Below are positions 52,456 to 64,000 of a DNA stretch of 64,000 nucleotides, piece after piece; position 1 is the first letter of the stretch, and each line of letters starts with the position of its first letter. The notes beneath the pieces were generated by a model that ran no database searches, had not been told where the DNA came from, and was given only the letters and a program-made list of their open reading frames with translations. The position numbers and the translations under genes are program-made. Source of the stretch: Corylus avellana (taxonomy: Eukaryota; Streptophyta; Magnoliopsida; Fagales; Betulaceae); NCBI RefSeq assembly GCF_901000735.1, contig NC_081542.1, positions 40,803,375-40,867,374 on the forward strand, read 5' to 3'.

Positions 52456-53620
52456 AGGAGAAAATTCACTTTATCCTCCCTAAAGTTTAAAGTGTTTTTT
52501 AATTTGAATTCTAATGTTTAAAAATTTGCAATGTATTCCCTAATGTTTCAAAATTTTTTAATTGAGACCATCCGTTATTATTTTCCGTTTGGAAATCATC
52601 TCACGTGCGTCTTACGTGAAATTTTTATGCATTCTCTTCCAATTTTGTCCTCATTTCCTGGTTTACCGTTCCCTTCTACTGCATTCCCCAAAGCCACCCC
52701 TCTCTTTGCCGCTCCTCCGCCCTCCACATCTCAAATTCCACTAATTCCACCAAAGCAATCACTACTGAAATTTAGAAAACGCCTGCTGCTCCGGATGCTT
52801 TCATTTCCCGATTTGCTGCCGACCAGCCGCGAAAGGGATCTGACATCCTCGTGGAGGCACTGGAGCGCCAGGCCATGACCTCCGTCTTTGCCTATCCGGG
52901 AGGCACGTCTATGGGAAGATGCTATTCCTCCCCAATATGTGATTCAGATGGGAAAATTTTGAGTTCGCTATTCATCAAAAAAAAAAAAAAATTGAAAGCT
53001 AAGATTTTTGCTTCCTTAGCTCTGTTTGTTTCGACGGAATATATCTCCTACTAAAATTTTCTCGTAAATAAAACAAACAAATAAATCTCTGAGACTCTCT
53101 TTCTCCATACAAAAAAAAAAAAAAAAAGAAAAAAAAAAAGAATTTCTCTAGCAAAAATTTTCCTGTATTAATATTTTCTACTGAAAGCACAAAAGTTCAA
53201 AAATTATCCCTCAATTTTCTCTCCAACCGAACAGAGCCTCACGGTATCCAAATTTCAGTAGCGTACATTTGAGCAATATAAGTTCGCAATTTCCTCCGAT
53301 CAAACTGCGAACTCAAATTTTTTTTTTTTTTTTTGATGAATAGCGAACTCAAAATTTCTTCCCCTCCACTTCGAAAATTGAGACTTTTGACCGATGGGAA
53401 TGCGATCATAAGCACTGGTGTTGAGAGTAAAAGAAGAGAAGGCATAAAAGTTTCACGTGAGACGTATGTGGGATGATTTCCGTCCACTTAGATGATACTT
53501 AGTAATGGTGGGTCTCAATTGCAAATTTTTGAAACATTAGGGAGTACATTGCAAATTTTTAAACATTGAAATTCAAATTAAAAAACACATGAAATTTCAG
53601 AGGTAAAGTGAATTTAACTG
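52456..53620. mobile_element. Pack-MULE-like element carrying an acetolactate synthase fragment
   Basis: Long terminal inverted repeats of about 100 bp, extending with indels to about 200 bp, begin AGGAGAAAATTCACTTTATC on the left and CAGTTAAATTCACTTTACCT on the inverted right. TTTTCTTT flanks both sides (52448-52455, 53621-53628). The position before it differs (A or G), so the duplication is 8 bp, or a mutated 9 bp. The right arm (29565-29575) shows the unfilled site. Long inverted ends and captured coding DNA are the marks of Pack-MULEs. No transposase is present. Confidence 0.85.
52672..52913 (+). pseudogene. ALS: Acetolactate synthase N-terminal fragment
   Basis: The frame at 52734-52913 reads NSTKAITTEI, a TAG stop (52773-52775), then [19 protein letters not shown] and [10 protein letters not shown], with [10 protein letters not shown] at the end. 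This is the junction of transit peptide and mature N-terminus of plant acetolactate (acetohydroxyacid) synthase, the first enzyme of branched-chain amino acid synthesis. The fragment stops right after the PGG motif. It lies between inverted repeats and is a captured piece, not a gene. Upstream 52672-52733 looks like transit-peptide sequence with a shifted frame. Confidence 0.85.
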
Positions 53621-54779
53621 TTTTCTTTAAATAAGAGACACGTTTGAGTTGTTTTAGGATATTTAAAGCATTATTGGTCTTTTGAAGTGACATCTCCTTC
53701 CACCATAAAACAAGGAGTCGAGGCTGAGGTCTTTTTTTTTGAGATTATTAGTTGAGTTTCTATTATTGTGCTAGAGGTTGCCTGTCTTGGATTTGAACAA
53801 GATGAGCTTGTTTTGTGAAGTGAGGTCTCAGCCAAGCCAAAGGTTGGATGTTTGTCCAATATAGAGAGCATTTTATATGCCCCGAAGGCTACAGGCTAGG
53901 GGACGAACCTGAGGGCCAGGGGCTAGATAATTGCGGTTAGCTTTCTCCCTGTATAATTTATCGTGTGCTTTCCTGATTAACAGTATAGAGCTGCCTGGAA
54001 AACTAATGATGACAATGGCACAATTAATTGTGCTTGCTTAAACATCAAATCAACTTATTGAAGACATTTTTTTTTCCCCCAAATCTTTTTCTTACTTGAT
54101 TATACATGGATAGATGAATCAATCATTCATGGGTATATATTACTTGAAAAGGAAAAGACTTGTGGACATTTCCTCAAATACCTGCAACGTCAAAGACTAT
54201 ATTTTACTCTTCGCAATCAGCTTTACTCTCTGCAATCGTAACAATTAGATGGGTGCATTCCATTGCCAGGAAGGAGTTGCAGCATTCACTTCTTTAAAGT
54301 AAGAGCTAGCAGCTTTGTCAAACTCTTCTGGCTTTGGAAGAACAAATTCATCCCTGTTGTTCACTTCTGCAGCATAGAACAGATTGATTGATTTTTTATT
54401 TTTTATTATTATTTTTTTTTTTATAAAAATTGTTGTGTTTGTGATTGATTGTAAAAGGGGAAGGATTGAATTGAATAAAACTTCTCTTAGGGTAGGAGTC
54501 AAAGCATACAAAATGTTGGATCAAATTCTTCAATGACTTTCCCGTAGCTCTAACTCACTTATTTATAGGAGGATCATTTGATCCTTAATTCACCTTAAAG
54601 ATACTGCTTTCTACTCGTCCAAATAATTGGGCGACTTTCTAGGAGCCTGCTTGTAATTAGGCTTTCTAGTAGTCCTCAATTCCTTTGAATGACTTTGGCT
54701 GATTTATTCATGAGACTTTGTCTTGTAGGCCTGTTGGTATTTGGACCCTTATCACTCATCTTTCGAAATACCTTCTAAA

Positions 54780-55650
54780 TCTTGGTATTTTGGATTAGGC
54801 CTCGAGACTCGAGTTCCTTCTGATTCTATCAATCTTTTGGGTTGTGTGTGGATGTGGTTGATATATATGCACGTCAATTTTTGTCATCCAATTATTATAT
54901 CGAGAGGATGGGTTGATATATACTTACTCTCACTTCATTACATAAACCAATTTCTTCACTCATAGGTGGCTTTTAAAACCAATATTAGAATAAAATCTAA
55001 TAAATATTCATCGCATATTTAATGGTTATTTTATATAGGTGTAAAAAAAATAGGTTTAAAGAAGTGGAAGTAAATGTAGCATTATTCTATTGTATTATAA
55101 TCCACTCAAATTTCATGTATATAAATAAAGAGGCAGATTGTTATTGTTATCTAAGAAGGTATCACTAGGCATCTGTTAAAATGCATTTCTTTCGATGTAA
55201 AAATGGTTTCCGAGGAAATATGTTTGCGGTCAAAAATATTTTTGAGGAAAATCGCTAAATTTTCTATTGTTTGTTTGAGACCTTTGAAATTTTATTGAAA
55301 ATGTTTTTCATTCTCAATGATTGGAAACGTACCGATGCCTCGTATTCCACCCCTTGATTAGGACTTGGGCTGGTTGGCCCATTGAAATCAAGTTCTATCA
55401 ATTCCTATTTGTCCTCTTTTATTTAATGAATTATTCGAAGAGTAAATGTATGTAATTGCAAACAAGGCAAGTAATTTGGAAGAATGCATTTCGGGTGTAT
55501 TGTTTGGTCCTACAAAAGAAAAAATTGCGATGAGGAACACATGGGATCGATGCCTTTTTCATACTTTTCTAGATCTAATCAAGAAACACGTTGGTGATGT
55601 CTCAATATATAAATTGCAAAATCAAATGATTTTTTTATTTATATAATATT
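54780..55650. repeat. Repeat block, first copy (related to 57400-58780)
   Basis: The block shares GTGTGTGGATGTGGTTGATAT, CATCCAATTATT and CGAGAGGA with 57540-57620. Around 55370-55460 it shares GGCCCATTGAAATCAAGT and AATGTATGTAATTGCAAACA with 58660-58760. 55490-55560 also matches 60800-60870 and, inverted, 6960-7010. No gene is recognised. Confidence 0.75.
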
Positions 55651-55669
55651 GATGGATCCAAACTTTTGA

Positions 55670-56300
55670 ATTTATGGTGATGTCTCAATATATTATAATA
55701 AGATATGATATATTAAATTTTCAATGTTAAATTTCTCGAAAGTTGTATCCAAACCTATGATTCAACGTGGGAAATGGGGCAACCCCATGGTAAAAAATAT
55801 CCCTTAATTACCTAACCTTAATACAAGATAATATTATAAATTAAAGAAAGATAACCTTTTGGAATTTCTTTGTTAAATATTAATTAAATTTTTTATTTTT
55901 TATCAGCTTAAAGTTTTGGGGTAATTAGTGATTTAACTTGATATTAAAATGTCTCACTAATTGGAATAGAGTTTTAAACTTACAAAAAGAGAAGTAATTC
56001 TAAAAGTCCCTCTTATGTCACTCAAAAAATAAGGTGGTTTTTAAAATCACGATTTGATCAAAATTCAATAGTGATCGATCATAAGTCTAATGATGATTTT
56101 AAAAACCATATTGAAGGGACACACAAGAGGAACTTGTAGCATTACTCCAAAAAAATTGTTAAAGCATTAGTTAAATAATAAAATTTATAATTTTTATCAG
56201 TTTAAATTTTTAAGATAATTAGTGATTTAACACTCTAAGCTTCATGCCTATCCTCATGGGTTTAGTAACATAGAAGGATTTTTTTGGGGCCGGCTAACAT
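55670..56300. repeat. Direct repeat, copy 1 (copy 2 at 63318-63990)
   Basis: Long identical stretches are shared with 63318-63990, for example CCAAACCTATGATTCAACGT and GGGGCAACCCCATGG, down to GCCGGCTAACATTAATAAAA. A shorter match is at 61390-61510. 56690-56830 is repeated at 62281-62420. Nothing coding is seen in 55650-58860. Confidence 0.85.
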
Positions 56301-58863
56301 TAATAAAAAAAATATAAAAATAAAAAATAAAAAATTCTGTTATATTCACCCTCACCTTGCATGTTTATAAAATGTTGAAAGAGTTGCAAAGAAAGTTTAG
56401 GTAATAATAGTGCAAACATTTGATTGTATACAAATATTAAATTTGGAAATCAATGAACGTGGTGGAAAAAATTATTTTAATATGTAGAAAGAAAGAAAAC
56501 CTTATTGCATAGCAACTAGCTAGAGAGCTGGTTGGGACTATTGATGGGAAAAAGGAAGAAAAAGTTAGTGGAGACAATAGGAAAACACATAATTTTACAT
56601 GTGTTCCTACTTTAATTACTCCTTTACCAATATGTTTTTTAAGAATATTATTTACCTACTTTTTTTTTCACTAATATTTTTTTAATGCTACTTTTTGGAT
56701 TTGATTGCGATTATTTGATGATGCAAGGTGCTGCTACCTTATGTTTTAAGTCTCATTTACCTCATGTTATCGCAAGTCTTTGTCTTTGCATAAATAACGT
56801 TTGTGAAAGTATTAATAATTGAAAATGAATAGTGTTAGAAATTATATTTTTAATCCTATAACGCTAATGTGTCAGTTCCAATTAACTTTTATAATTTTTT
56901 TTTTTTTAAATGATGATCCAAGAATTGGTTGGGAGTTGGGACCAACACATCAATATTGTGAGATAGTTGTAAGATAAAAATGTAGTTCCAACCCTTGGAT
57001 ATTAATATTTTAACAATGACTCATCCAATAGTTAATTGAGATTGTTAAAGTAATAGTTAATAAACTCGGCTGAAATTACACATTCAAAAATTTAATAGTT
57101 TTGTCTGAGTTTGAGTTGAATTGAGCTTGTCAAGTGCTCGGCTTGAACTTGGCAAATCTTCTAGTAAGCTAAATTTGAATACACATCTCATAGCTCAACT
57201 CAAACATGTATCCTCATAGACAAGTTAATCTTAAAACCTTAAAGTTCAATTTGGCCCGGGTCGACTCGATTCATCCCTAGACATTATGGAGTGCCGTTAT
57301 AAGTTCATAACAACGCTTTCATCCCCACTCGGGCTTCTTGTGTCCTTTGCTCACTGCTTACAGGCGCGGGACAAACAAAAGCTAGTAAGAATGACCTTTA
57401 CTACTCATCTTTTGAAGCCCCTTTATCACTTACCCTTAGCAAAGCACCCAAAACTGACCCTTACCACTTATTTTTCGAAACACCTTCCAACTCTTAGTAT
57501 TTCGAGACTCGAGTTCCTTATATATGTTGGTATCAATCTTTTGGTTTGTGTGTGGATGTGGTTGATATGCATGTCAATTTTAGCCATCCAATTATTGTTT
57601 CGAGAGGAGTGGTTGATATACACTTACTCACTTCGTTGCACCTATTTCCTCACACCTATAGATGGTTTTTAAAACCACCACTGAAATAAAATCTAGAGTT
57701 AAATACTTATTCATTCTATGAGGTTTTACAACTTTATTTTTTGATTCTTAAGATTTACTTTTAATTTATTACTTGTAAAAAAGAAAATTTATTACGTGGT
57801 AAGGGTGTGAATCTAGTCATATTTGATGATTTAGCAATTAGGACACGTATTGAAATGTAATTGGTTTCCAAGTCAATGACGTGGATTTTCGTTAAGTCTA
57901 CTAACGGCAAATGGATAGAAGGACCATCTCGGTCTTTAGGCAAGCCACAGGGACCTCCTATGATCAAAAGTAAACTAAGGGTCAAAAAATAAAGTTGTGA
58001 AACCCCATGGGTGAATAAGGTATTTAATCCTAAAATCTAATAAAAATTCATCTTATATTCAATAGTAGTTTAAAAGCCACATATGGGTGTGAAAAAATTG
58101 GTGTAAGCAAGTAGGAGTAAGTGTATCAGTATTCTATTGTATTATAATCAACTCAAATTCATGTATATAACTAAGGAGGCATTGTGTTTTTTTTTTTTTT
58201 TGAGAAAAAAAAAAAATTCACTTCTTCATTAATCAATCAATCAACTAAGGAGGCATTGCTAGATTGTTATTGTAGGCATATATATCATTTGAGTGTACCA
58301 GTTTATTTTGGGGTGGGGATGGGTTAGGGTTATCTAAGAAGGTATCACTAGCTAGGTCCCCAAGAGGTAGATCAATCGGCTGAGACCACGCCTAATGAAG
58401 CGAAGGTCATTAGTTTGAATCCTCCTCCCCTCCTTGTGCGGACATATCAAAAGCACTTAAAATGCATTTCTTTTGATGTAAAATGGTTTCAGAGGAAAAA
58501 GGGGAAAATCACTAATTTTCTATCGTTTGTTTGGGACCTTTGAAATTGTAGTGAAAATGTTTTTCATTGCTTGGTTGATACAAAAAGATTTTCTAGCAAT
58601 ATTGATCGGAATTAATTAAACTGATGCATTTAATCCACCCCTCAGGACTTGGTATGTTTGGCCCATTGAAATCAAGTGCTATGGTTTTATACAATTCCAA
58701 TTTTTCCTCTTTTATTTAATGAATTATTCGAGGACTAAATGTATGTAATTGCAAACATGGCAGGTAATTTATAGTCTTAATTTCAGAGGAAAAAAAAAAA
58801 AAACTAATGTTTTTTCTTCTCATGAGATCTTTCTAAAACGGTGATATATATATATATATATAT

Positions 58864-60533
58864 ACACCACAAAAAAAAAAAAACCTATCAAATAGTGACT
58901 TTGGAAGATGACATTTTAAGTCCAAAAAATGTTATTATTGATGTAGTGACGTTTGCATAGTAACATTTGGCAAAAGATTTTAAACATAGTAACTTGATAC
59001 AATAGTAGTAACGTTTGTACAATGAAAAATTCATTACAATGTGACATTTGTTCAAGCGAGCATCACCTTTTTTGGAATGTGACACTGACACTTGCACTAT
59101 TCAAGCGTCACTATTCTTTTATTAAAAAAATATGTATATATCAAAAACAATTTATAATACTAAAAAAATTAAAAAAAAAAATCAAATTAATTTTAAAAAA
59201 ATTTTATTTTTTAAATAATAATAATAAATTAGAGGGGTGGCTACTTGAAAGGCCACCCCCACCTTAGGGGTGGCCAGCCCTCATGAGGTGGAGGGTGGCC
59301 TATCGGGCCACCCCAGATCTGCCCTAGGGTTAGGGCTGGGCAAAAACCCGCTCGCCCCTCCCCTATCCACCCAAACCCGCCAGTTTTTAGTGAATTTTAC
59401 AAGACTGGTTGGAAAATGTCCATCCCGTACGGGTTGGGTCGGTCAACGGGTACAAATTTTTAGAAGAAGCGGGTACCCACCCCGCCCCGCCCATATACTT
59501 AAAAGTTAAAACCCTAGATTTCCTAATGTTCTTCCTCACCTTTCCTCTCATTTTTTCACACAGCCACAACCGTGACTTTCCACTCTCCAGACCAAGCGGC
59601 CAGCGCCTCTCTCACCCTCACTGTCTCTCAGTTTCCTCTCCCGGCGTTGCTCCTCTCTCACTCTCGCCGGCAGAGGATCTCTTGAACGGTTGAACCATAC
59701 CGCTCCTCTCTCTCTCTCTCTCTCTCACTGTCGTGCCGATCTCAAGGTTTCTCTCTCATCTCTCTCTCTCTTTTTCTCTCTCTCTAGGACGTGAATTAAC
59801 GTGCTCTCTCTCTATCCCTCTCGGCTCTCACAAATTTGATTCACACAAAAAAATCCAACCATATATTTTATGAAAATTGTAAACAATACAAAACAATGAA
59901 TTCTTGATGGGTTTTAGTCCAAATCCAGTTTTTTAAAAAAATTACAAAAAACCAGTTTTTTTAAAAAATTACCAAAAACTAGGATTTAAATTTGAAATTC
60001 ATGCCCATTAAAAATACCCGACCCGCACGACCAACCCGTACCGCGCAACCCGCCCCGTCCTACCCGAAACCCGGCGGTTTTAGTGCTTCAATCCGGGTAA
60101 TGGGTAGGGATTTACCAAACCCGATGGGCACGGGTCGGGTGGCAAAAAAAGCCAAACCCGTCCTGAACCGACCCGTGCCTAGCCCTACCTAGGGTGGCTC
60201 GAAAGGCCACCTCCACCTTGGGGAGAAATTTTGAAATTCTTGGGTTTGTGGTTGTTATAAACACAAATTTTGAGTGCCAAAATTTTCAAAAGTTACTAAT
60301 TAGTGTCATTTAAACAATAACACACTGTTCAAATGGCACCTTTCAAACGTAAGTAGTGACGTGTGAATAGTAATACTATTCAAACGCCGCATTTCACGAG
60401 TGAATAGTAAACTATTCAAACGTCGCATTTTGCGCGTGAATTAGTAACACTTTTGAAACATCACATTTCAAAGCGTGAATACTGATGTGTGAATAGTAAC
60501 ACTATTCCAACATCGCCTTTCATAAACGTCGCA
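58864..60533. mobile_element. Possible CACTA-like element with a nested hAT
   Basis: The left end is CACCACAAAAAA (58864) and the right end is CATTGTAGTG (60533), close to the CACTACAA ends of CACTA elements. Subterminal motifs of the type GTAACACTATTCAAACGTCGC recur on both sides (58915-59110 and 60320-60530). A GGGGTGGCC-rich stretch surrounds the nested hAT. The 3-bp target duplication is not convincing, so the ends are tentative. No transposase is seen. Confidence 0.4.
59331..60187. mobile_element. 857-bp non-autonomous hAT-type element
   Basis: The ends are TAGGGCTGGGCA and, inverted, TAGGGCTAGGCA. Perfect 8-bp duplications CCTAGGGT lie at 59323-59330 and 60188-60195. Many CGGGT(A/C)GGG and ACCCGACCC-like motifs follow the ends, and the core has a CT microsatellite (59706-59790). 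These are the marks of hAT elements. The frames inside are not transposase. Confidence 0.88.
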
Positions 60534-60549
60534 TTGTAGTGACATATTT

Positions 60550-62990
60550 CAAAAAATACTAATTGGGCTCCCTTTTTTTTTTTTTTTTTTGTAATCGAAA
60601 AGGGATAAAAATTTGCCACAAACTCATCTAATAAAATGAATGTCAGTTTATTAAATGAGTTTATATGAATTTGTGACAAACCAGTTTGTAACAAATTTTT
60701 GCCCAAGAAAAAAAAAAAGAAAAAAAGAGAGAGGACAACAAGAGACTCAAAATCCATTATTGTATTTTTGGACCTTTTAATTGCATTATTAAATTCAATA
60801 ATGCATTTCGAGTGTATGGTCCTACGAAAGAAGAAATTGTGATGAGGAACGCATGGGATGCCCTTTTCATACTTTTTTCCGCCGCTATTATCCGGTCCAT
60901 CCTTAAAACATGTTGGGGACTCAAAGATGAAGTCTTAAGTACTCACACATCCTAATTCAAATAATGATAGCAAAATCAAAATGTTGTTTTTTTACGTGAA
61001 TGCTTTTATATATACGTAATATGATAGATTGTTAGGTTTTGACGGAACTTAGACCCTTTAGATTCGTTGAAGGGAACCTAAAACATTTTCAAACATAAAG
61101 TTTAGATTAATTTTTTAGTTACCTTTATTCATAATATAATGACCTTTAAATAGGTAAATTATTACAATATTTTCTAGGGCTGAGTCATCAGCTCTTATTA
61201 GAATATAAACTAAAGCTGAGTCATCAAAACTCTTACATAGAAATAAATAAAGACAATATCAAATAAAAATAAATACAATAAAATATTCTACGGTATCATA
61301 TATTTTAATATATCAGACTATTAATAATTATTACACATAAAACTCCAATCTTGTAACATATTTTTATGTTATTTATTTATTAATATAATATTGATGGATC
61401 CAAACTTTTGAGCTTAAGGTGATGTTTCTTGCCTATTCTCATGGGTTACAACTTATGTAACCTAGAAGGATTTTTTTGGGGCCGGCTAACATTAATAAAA
61501 ATAAAAAAAATAAAAAACTCTAATGCTTTTTGTTTTTTCCAAAATTTTGGTCCCCCTATGTCCCAAGATTCGCCCCTAGATGCATTTGATTGAGAAATCT
61601 GGTTTGTTTTTATCCTACAATGTTAATCCTAAAATGTAATGGCCCCCCTCAATTCTTGAGGAAAAAAAAAGGTTTAGGTCAAATTTTAGTTTTTAAGTCT
61701 TTGGCCCTTATTCAAGCTAGAAAAAAATAAAAATTGGCCCCTACCAATAATTTTTTTGGCCCTACCTATAAATGTTTTTGGCCTTACCTAATAAAAATTT
61801 TGGCTCCACCCACTAATTTTTTTGGCCCTATTACCCAAAAAAATCTTTTGAGCTATACCCATTAAAACCTAAAAATTGGTTACTCATTCTCAAATCTTTT
61901 TGTCCTTACCTATTAAAAACTATTGTAACCTTATTTTTTGCCTTAACCCATTAAGTTGGTTATCCATTTGAGATTTGATCCTACCCACAAACTATTATCT
62001 TTCTTGAGAATTAAATTAAAAAAAAAAAAAGAAAAGGGGTGGCTCCAGCCACCTCTGGCTGGTTTTGGGGGTGGTTCGGCCACTCTAAACTTACAAAATG
62101 GGGGTGGTCGAAACTACCTCTTTTGGTCGAAACGACCCCAAGGCTGTTGGGGTGGCTTGGCCACCGAAACCACCCCAGGCTAAAACCACTTGGTTTTTTT
62201 GGAAGATTATTCACCTACTTGGGATTTTTTTTTCCTTTTTTTTTTTTTTTTTGGTTGTTCCTTCCACTATTGTTTTTTAACGCTACTTTTTGGATTTGAT
62301 TGCGATTATTTAATGACTCAAGGTGCTACTACCTTATGTTTTAAGTCTCATTTACCTCATGTTATTGCAAGTCTTTGTCTTCGCATAAACAATGTTTGTG
62401 AAAGCATTAATAATTAAAAATAATAATATTATAAATTATATTTTATCCCACAATATTAATATGTCAGTTTCAAACAACATTTTGATTTTTTTTTTTCATA
62501 TAAAAATAACTGATCAAAGAGTTAGTTGGGACGAACATATCAATATTGTGAGATAGTTGTAAGATAAAAATGTGGTTCTAACAAACGTACACTTGGATAA
62601 TTTTTTTTTTAACAGTGACTACAATTTAGGGCTATCGGGTTTGTATCAACGTGGTTAACCTGTCAACATGTTTATGTCAACTCGAACCCAACACGTTTAT
62701 TAAACGGGTCATAAACATTTATGACCTGAACCTGTTTAACCTAAACCCTAATCATAAAATTATGTGTCGGGGCCAAAGGGCTATTTTGTCCGCCTTACTT
62801 AACATTGTGAGATAGTTGTATGATAAAAATGTAATTTCTAACATTACTCAGTGAAAAATCTTGTTGAGATATGTCTTACTCATTCATTACATTTTTTTTA
62901 TTTTTTAAATAACAATAATAATCATAATTGATTTCATGACTCATCAGAATGTATTTTTAAAATTGATTAAAATTGAGAATATATATATAT
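60550..62990. other. AT-rich intergenic DNA with repeat fragments
   Basis: No gene is recognised. 60780-60870 repeats 55490-55560. 61740-61930 has a run of similar TTGGCCCTACC(T/C)A units. 62037-62200 is GC-rich, with GGGGTGGTTCGGCCAC-like inverted motifs related to 59233-59327. 62630-62780 contains hAT-like AACACGTTTATTAAACGGGT motifs. Confidence 0.6.
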
Positions 62991-62992
62991 AG

Positions 62993-63149
62993 TAGTGATT
63001 TTTAGCACACCGGCGTATTTGAACAGTAAACACACCGGTGTTAAAATATTATAAAATATTATTAAAATAATATTTGAACAGTAAAAATAAAAAAAAATTA
63101 ACACCGACGTGCTTACTGTTCAAGCACGCTGGTATGCTAAAAATCACTA
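62993..63149. mobile_element. 157-bp foldback MITE
   Basis: The left arm TAGTGATTTTTAGCACACC pairs with the inverted right arm TAGTGATTTTTAGCATACC. Pairing continues for about 50 bp with about seven mismatches (TTGAACAGTAA is perfect in both). The centre is AT-rich. It sits between AT dinucleotide runs, so the target duplication cannot be read and the superfamily is undecided. Confidence 0.8.

Positions 63150-63152
<3 letters not shown>

Positions 63153-63183
<31 letters not shown>
63153..63183. repeat. AT dinucleotide microsatellite
   Basis: An uninterrupted (AT)n run beside the foldback element. Similar shorter runs are at 50651-50667 and 58845-58863. Confidence 0.9.
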
Positions 63184-63187
<4 letters not shown>

Positions 63188-63317
63188 AGGAGGGCTATAT
63201 ATATAGAATTGTGGTTATTACAAAGTAAACAAGAAGTTTTGGGGGTAATATGAAAATTTATTGAGGAAAATCTTGCTCAAAAAAGAGAGAAATGGGGAAT
63301 GGCTCCATCACCATAAA

Positions 63318-63990
63318 TTTATGGTGATGTCTCAATATATTATTATAAGATATGATATATAAAATTTTCAATGTTAAATTTCTCAAAAGTGGTATCCAAA
63401 CCTATGATTCAACGTGGGAAATGGGGCAACCCCATGGTAAAAAATATCCCTTACCTAACCTTAATACAAGATAATATTATAAATTAAAGAAAGATAACAT
63501 TTTGGAATTTCTATTAAATTTTCTATTTTTTTTTTGGAGTAATTAGTGATTTAACCAGATACTAAAATGCGTCACTTATTGGAATAGAGTTTTAAGCCTA
63601 CAAAAAGATGAATAATTCTAAAAATCCTGGCCCTCTCATGTTACTCTTGTGTCTCTCAAAAAATGAAGTGACTTTTAAAGTCACAATTTGATCAAAATTC
63701 AAGAGTGATTGATCATAAGCCCAATTATGATTTTAAGAAACACATCATTCTTGGAGGAATACAAGAGGGACTTATAGCATTGCTAAAAAAAGAATATTAA
63801 AGCATTAATCAAATAATAAAATTCATAATTTTATCAGTTTAAAATTTTAAGATAATTAGTGATTTAACACTCAAGCTTCATGCTTATCCTCATGGTTTTT
63901 TTTTGGGGCGGCTAACATTAATAAAAATATATAAAAAAAATATATCCAAAATTCGATTCGCCCCTATATGAATTTGATTGAGAAATTTGA
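63318..63990. repeat. Direct repeat, copy 2 (of 55670-56300)
   Basis: This matches the first copy over its length with small indels and substitutions. It runs almost to the end of the window, so the duplicated segment may continue beyond it. Nothing coding is seen. Confidence 0.85.
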
Positions 63991-64000
63991 TTTGTTTTCA

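Larger units (their letters stand above)
52330..54400 (+). repeat. Third copy of arm DNA, split by a Mutator-like insertion
   Basis: 52330-52455 and 53621-54400 together match 29470-30300 of the right arm (and the inverse of 1-310). The match includes AAATAAGAGACA, CATCTCCTTCCACCATAAA and segment S. The interruption 52456-53620 is a transposon. In this copy the minus-strand fragment LFYAAEVNNRDEFVLPKPEE continues to YFKEVNAATPSWQW before a stop. The protein was not recognised. 54420-54780 then matches about 25315-25780. Confidence 0.82.

Noticed and set aside
59270..59693. Open frames over the hAT element
   Set aside because: They overlap in several frames over low-complexity Pro/Ser/Arg-rich DNA and show no transposase motif.
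62011..62417. Frames around the GGGGTGG-rich block
   Set aside because: They follow base composition on both strands and include poly-Phe from T runs; no gene is supported.

Overview
This is plant nuclear DNA, very probably from a woody eudicot. It holds five intron-less histone H3.1 genes with plant-type histone promoters, Ty1/copia-type LTR retrotransposons, a plant class I O-methyltransferase with one intron, and broken pieces of plant ALG8, CBS-domain and acetolactate synthase genes. The species cannot be named from the sequence. Six runs of N (11251-11350, 16171-16190, 19122-19221, 30445-30544, 36421-36520, 48901-49000) show a draft scaffold. Most runs lie at repeat boundaries, so large-scale structure next to them is provisional.

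Layout. 1-10830 is the left arm of an inverted duplication whose mirror is about 23170-29790. Each arm carries one H3.1 gene and two exons of a CBS-domain gene. The left arm has also taken a 2.73 kb solo-LTR-like insertion (3757-6489) and a 1.1 kb insertion (about 2480-3567). Between the arms lie a copia 3' LTR (11351-14578), a palindromic tandem repeat, a CACTA terminus, and a direct cluster of three H3.1 genes (17096, 19172 and 21912 starts). One of these genes is cut by a gap, and another has a truncated LINE in its distal promoter. 30545-33632 is a broken copia copy. 33633-36420 holds two exons of a decayed ALG8 gene. 36521-48900 is a copia array (LTR, internal region, LTR, start of another internal region) with LTRs of about 3.4 kb. 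49000-51013 carries the only clearly intact non-histone gene, an O-methyltransferase. 52330-64000 is repeat-rich. It includes a Mutator-like element carrying an acetolactate synthase fragment (52456-53620), a hAT-type element with perfect 8-bp target duplications (59331-60187) and a foldback MITE (62993-63149).

Function. The H3.1 genes encode the same protein and share type I (hexamer plus octamer) and CCGTCG promoter motifs, as expected for S-phase co-expression. The O-methyltransferase would act in phenolic or stilbene-type secondary metabolism. The rest is mostly mobile DNA. The most unusual signal is a conserved open frame of 987-999 nt inside the LTRs of the copia family: two copies are open, and the third has kept its length but carries two stop codons.
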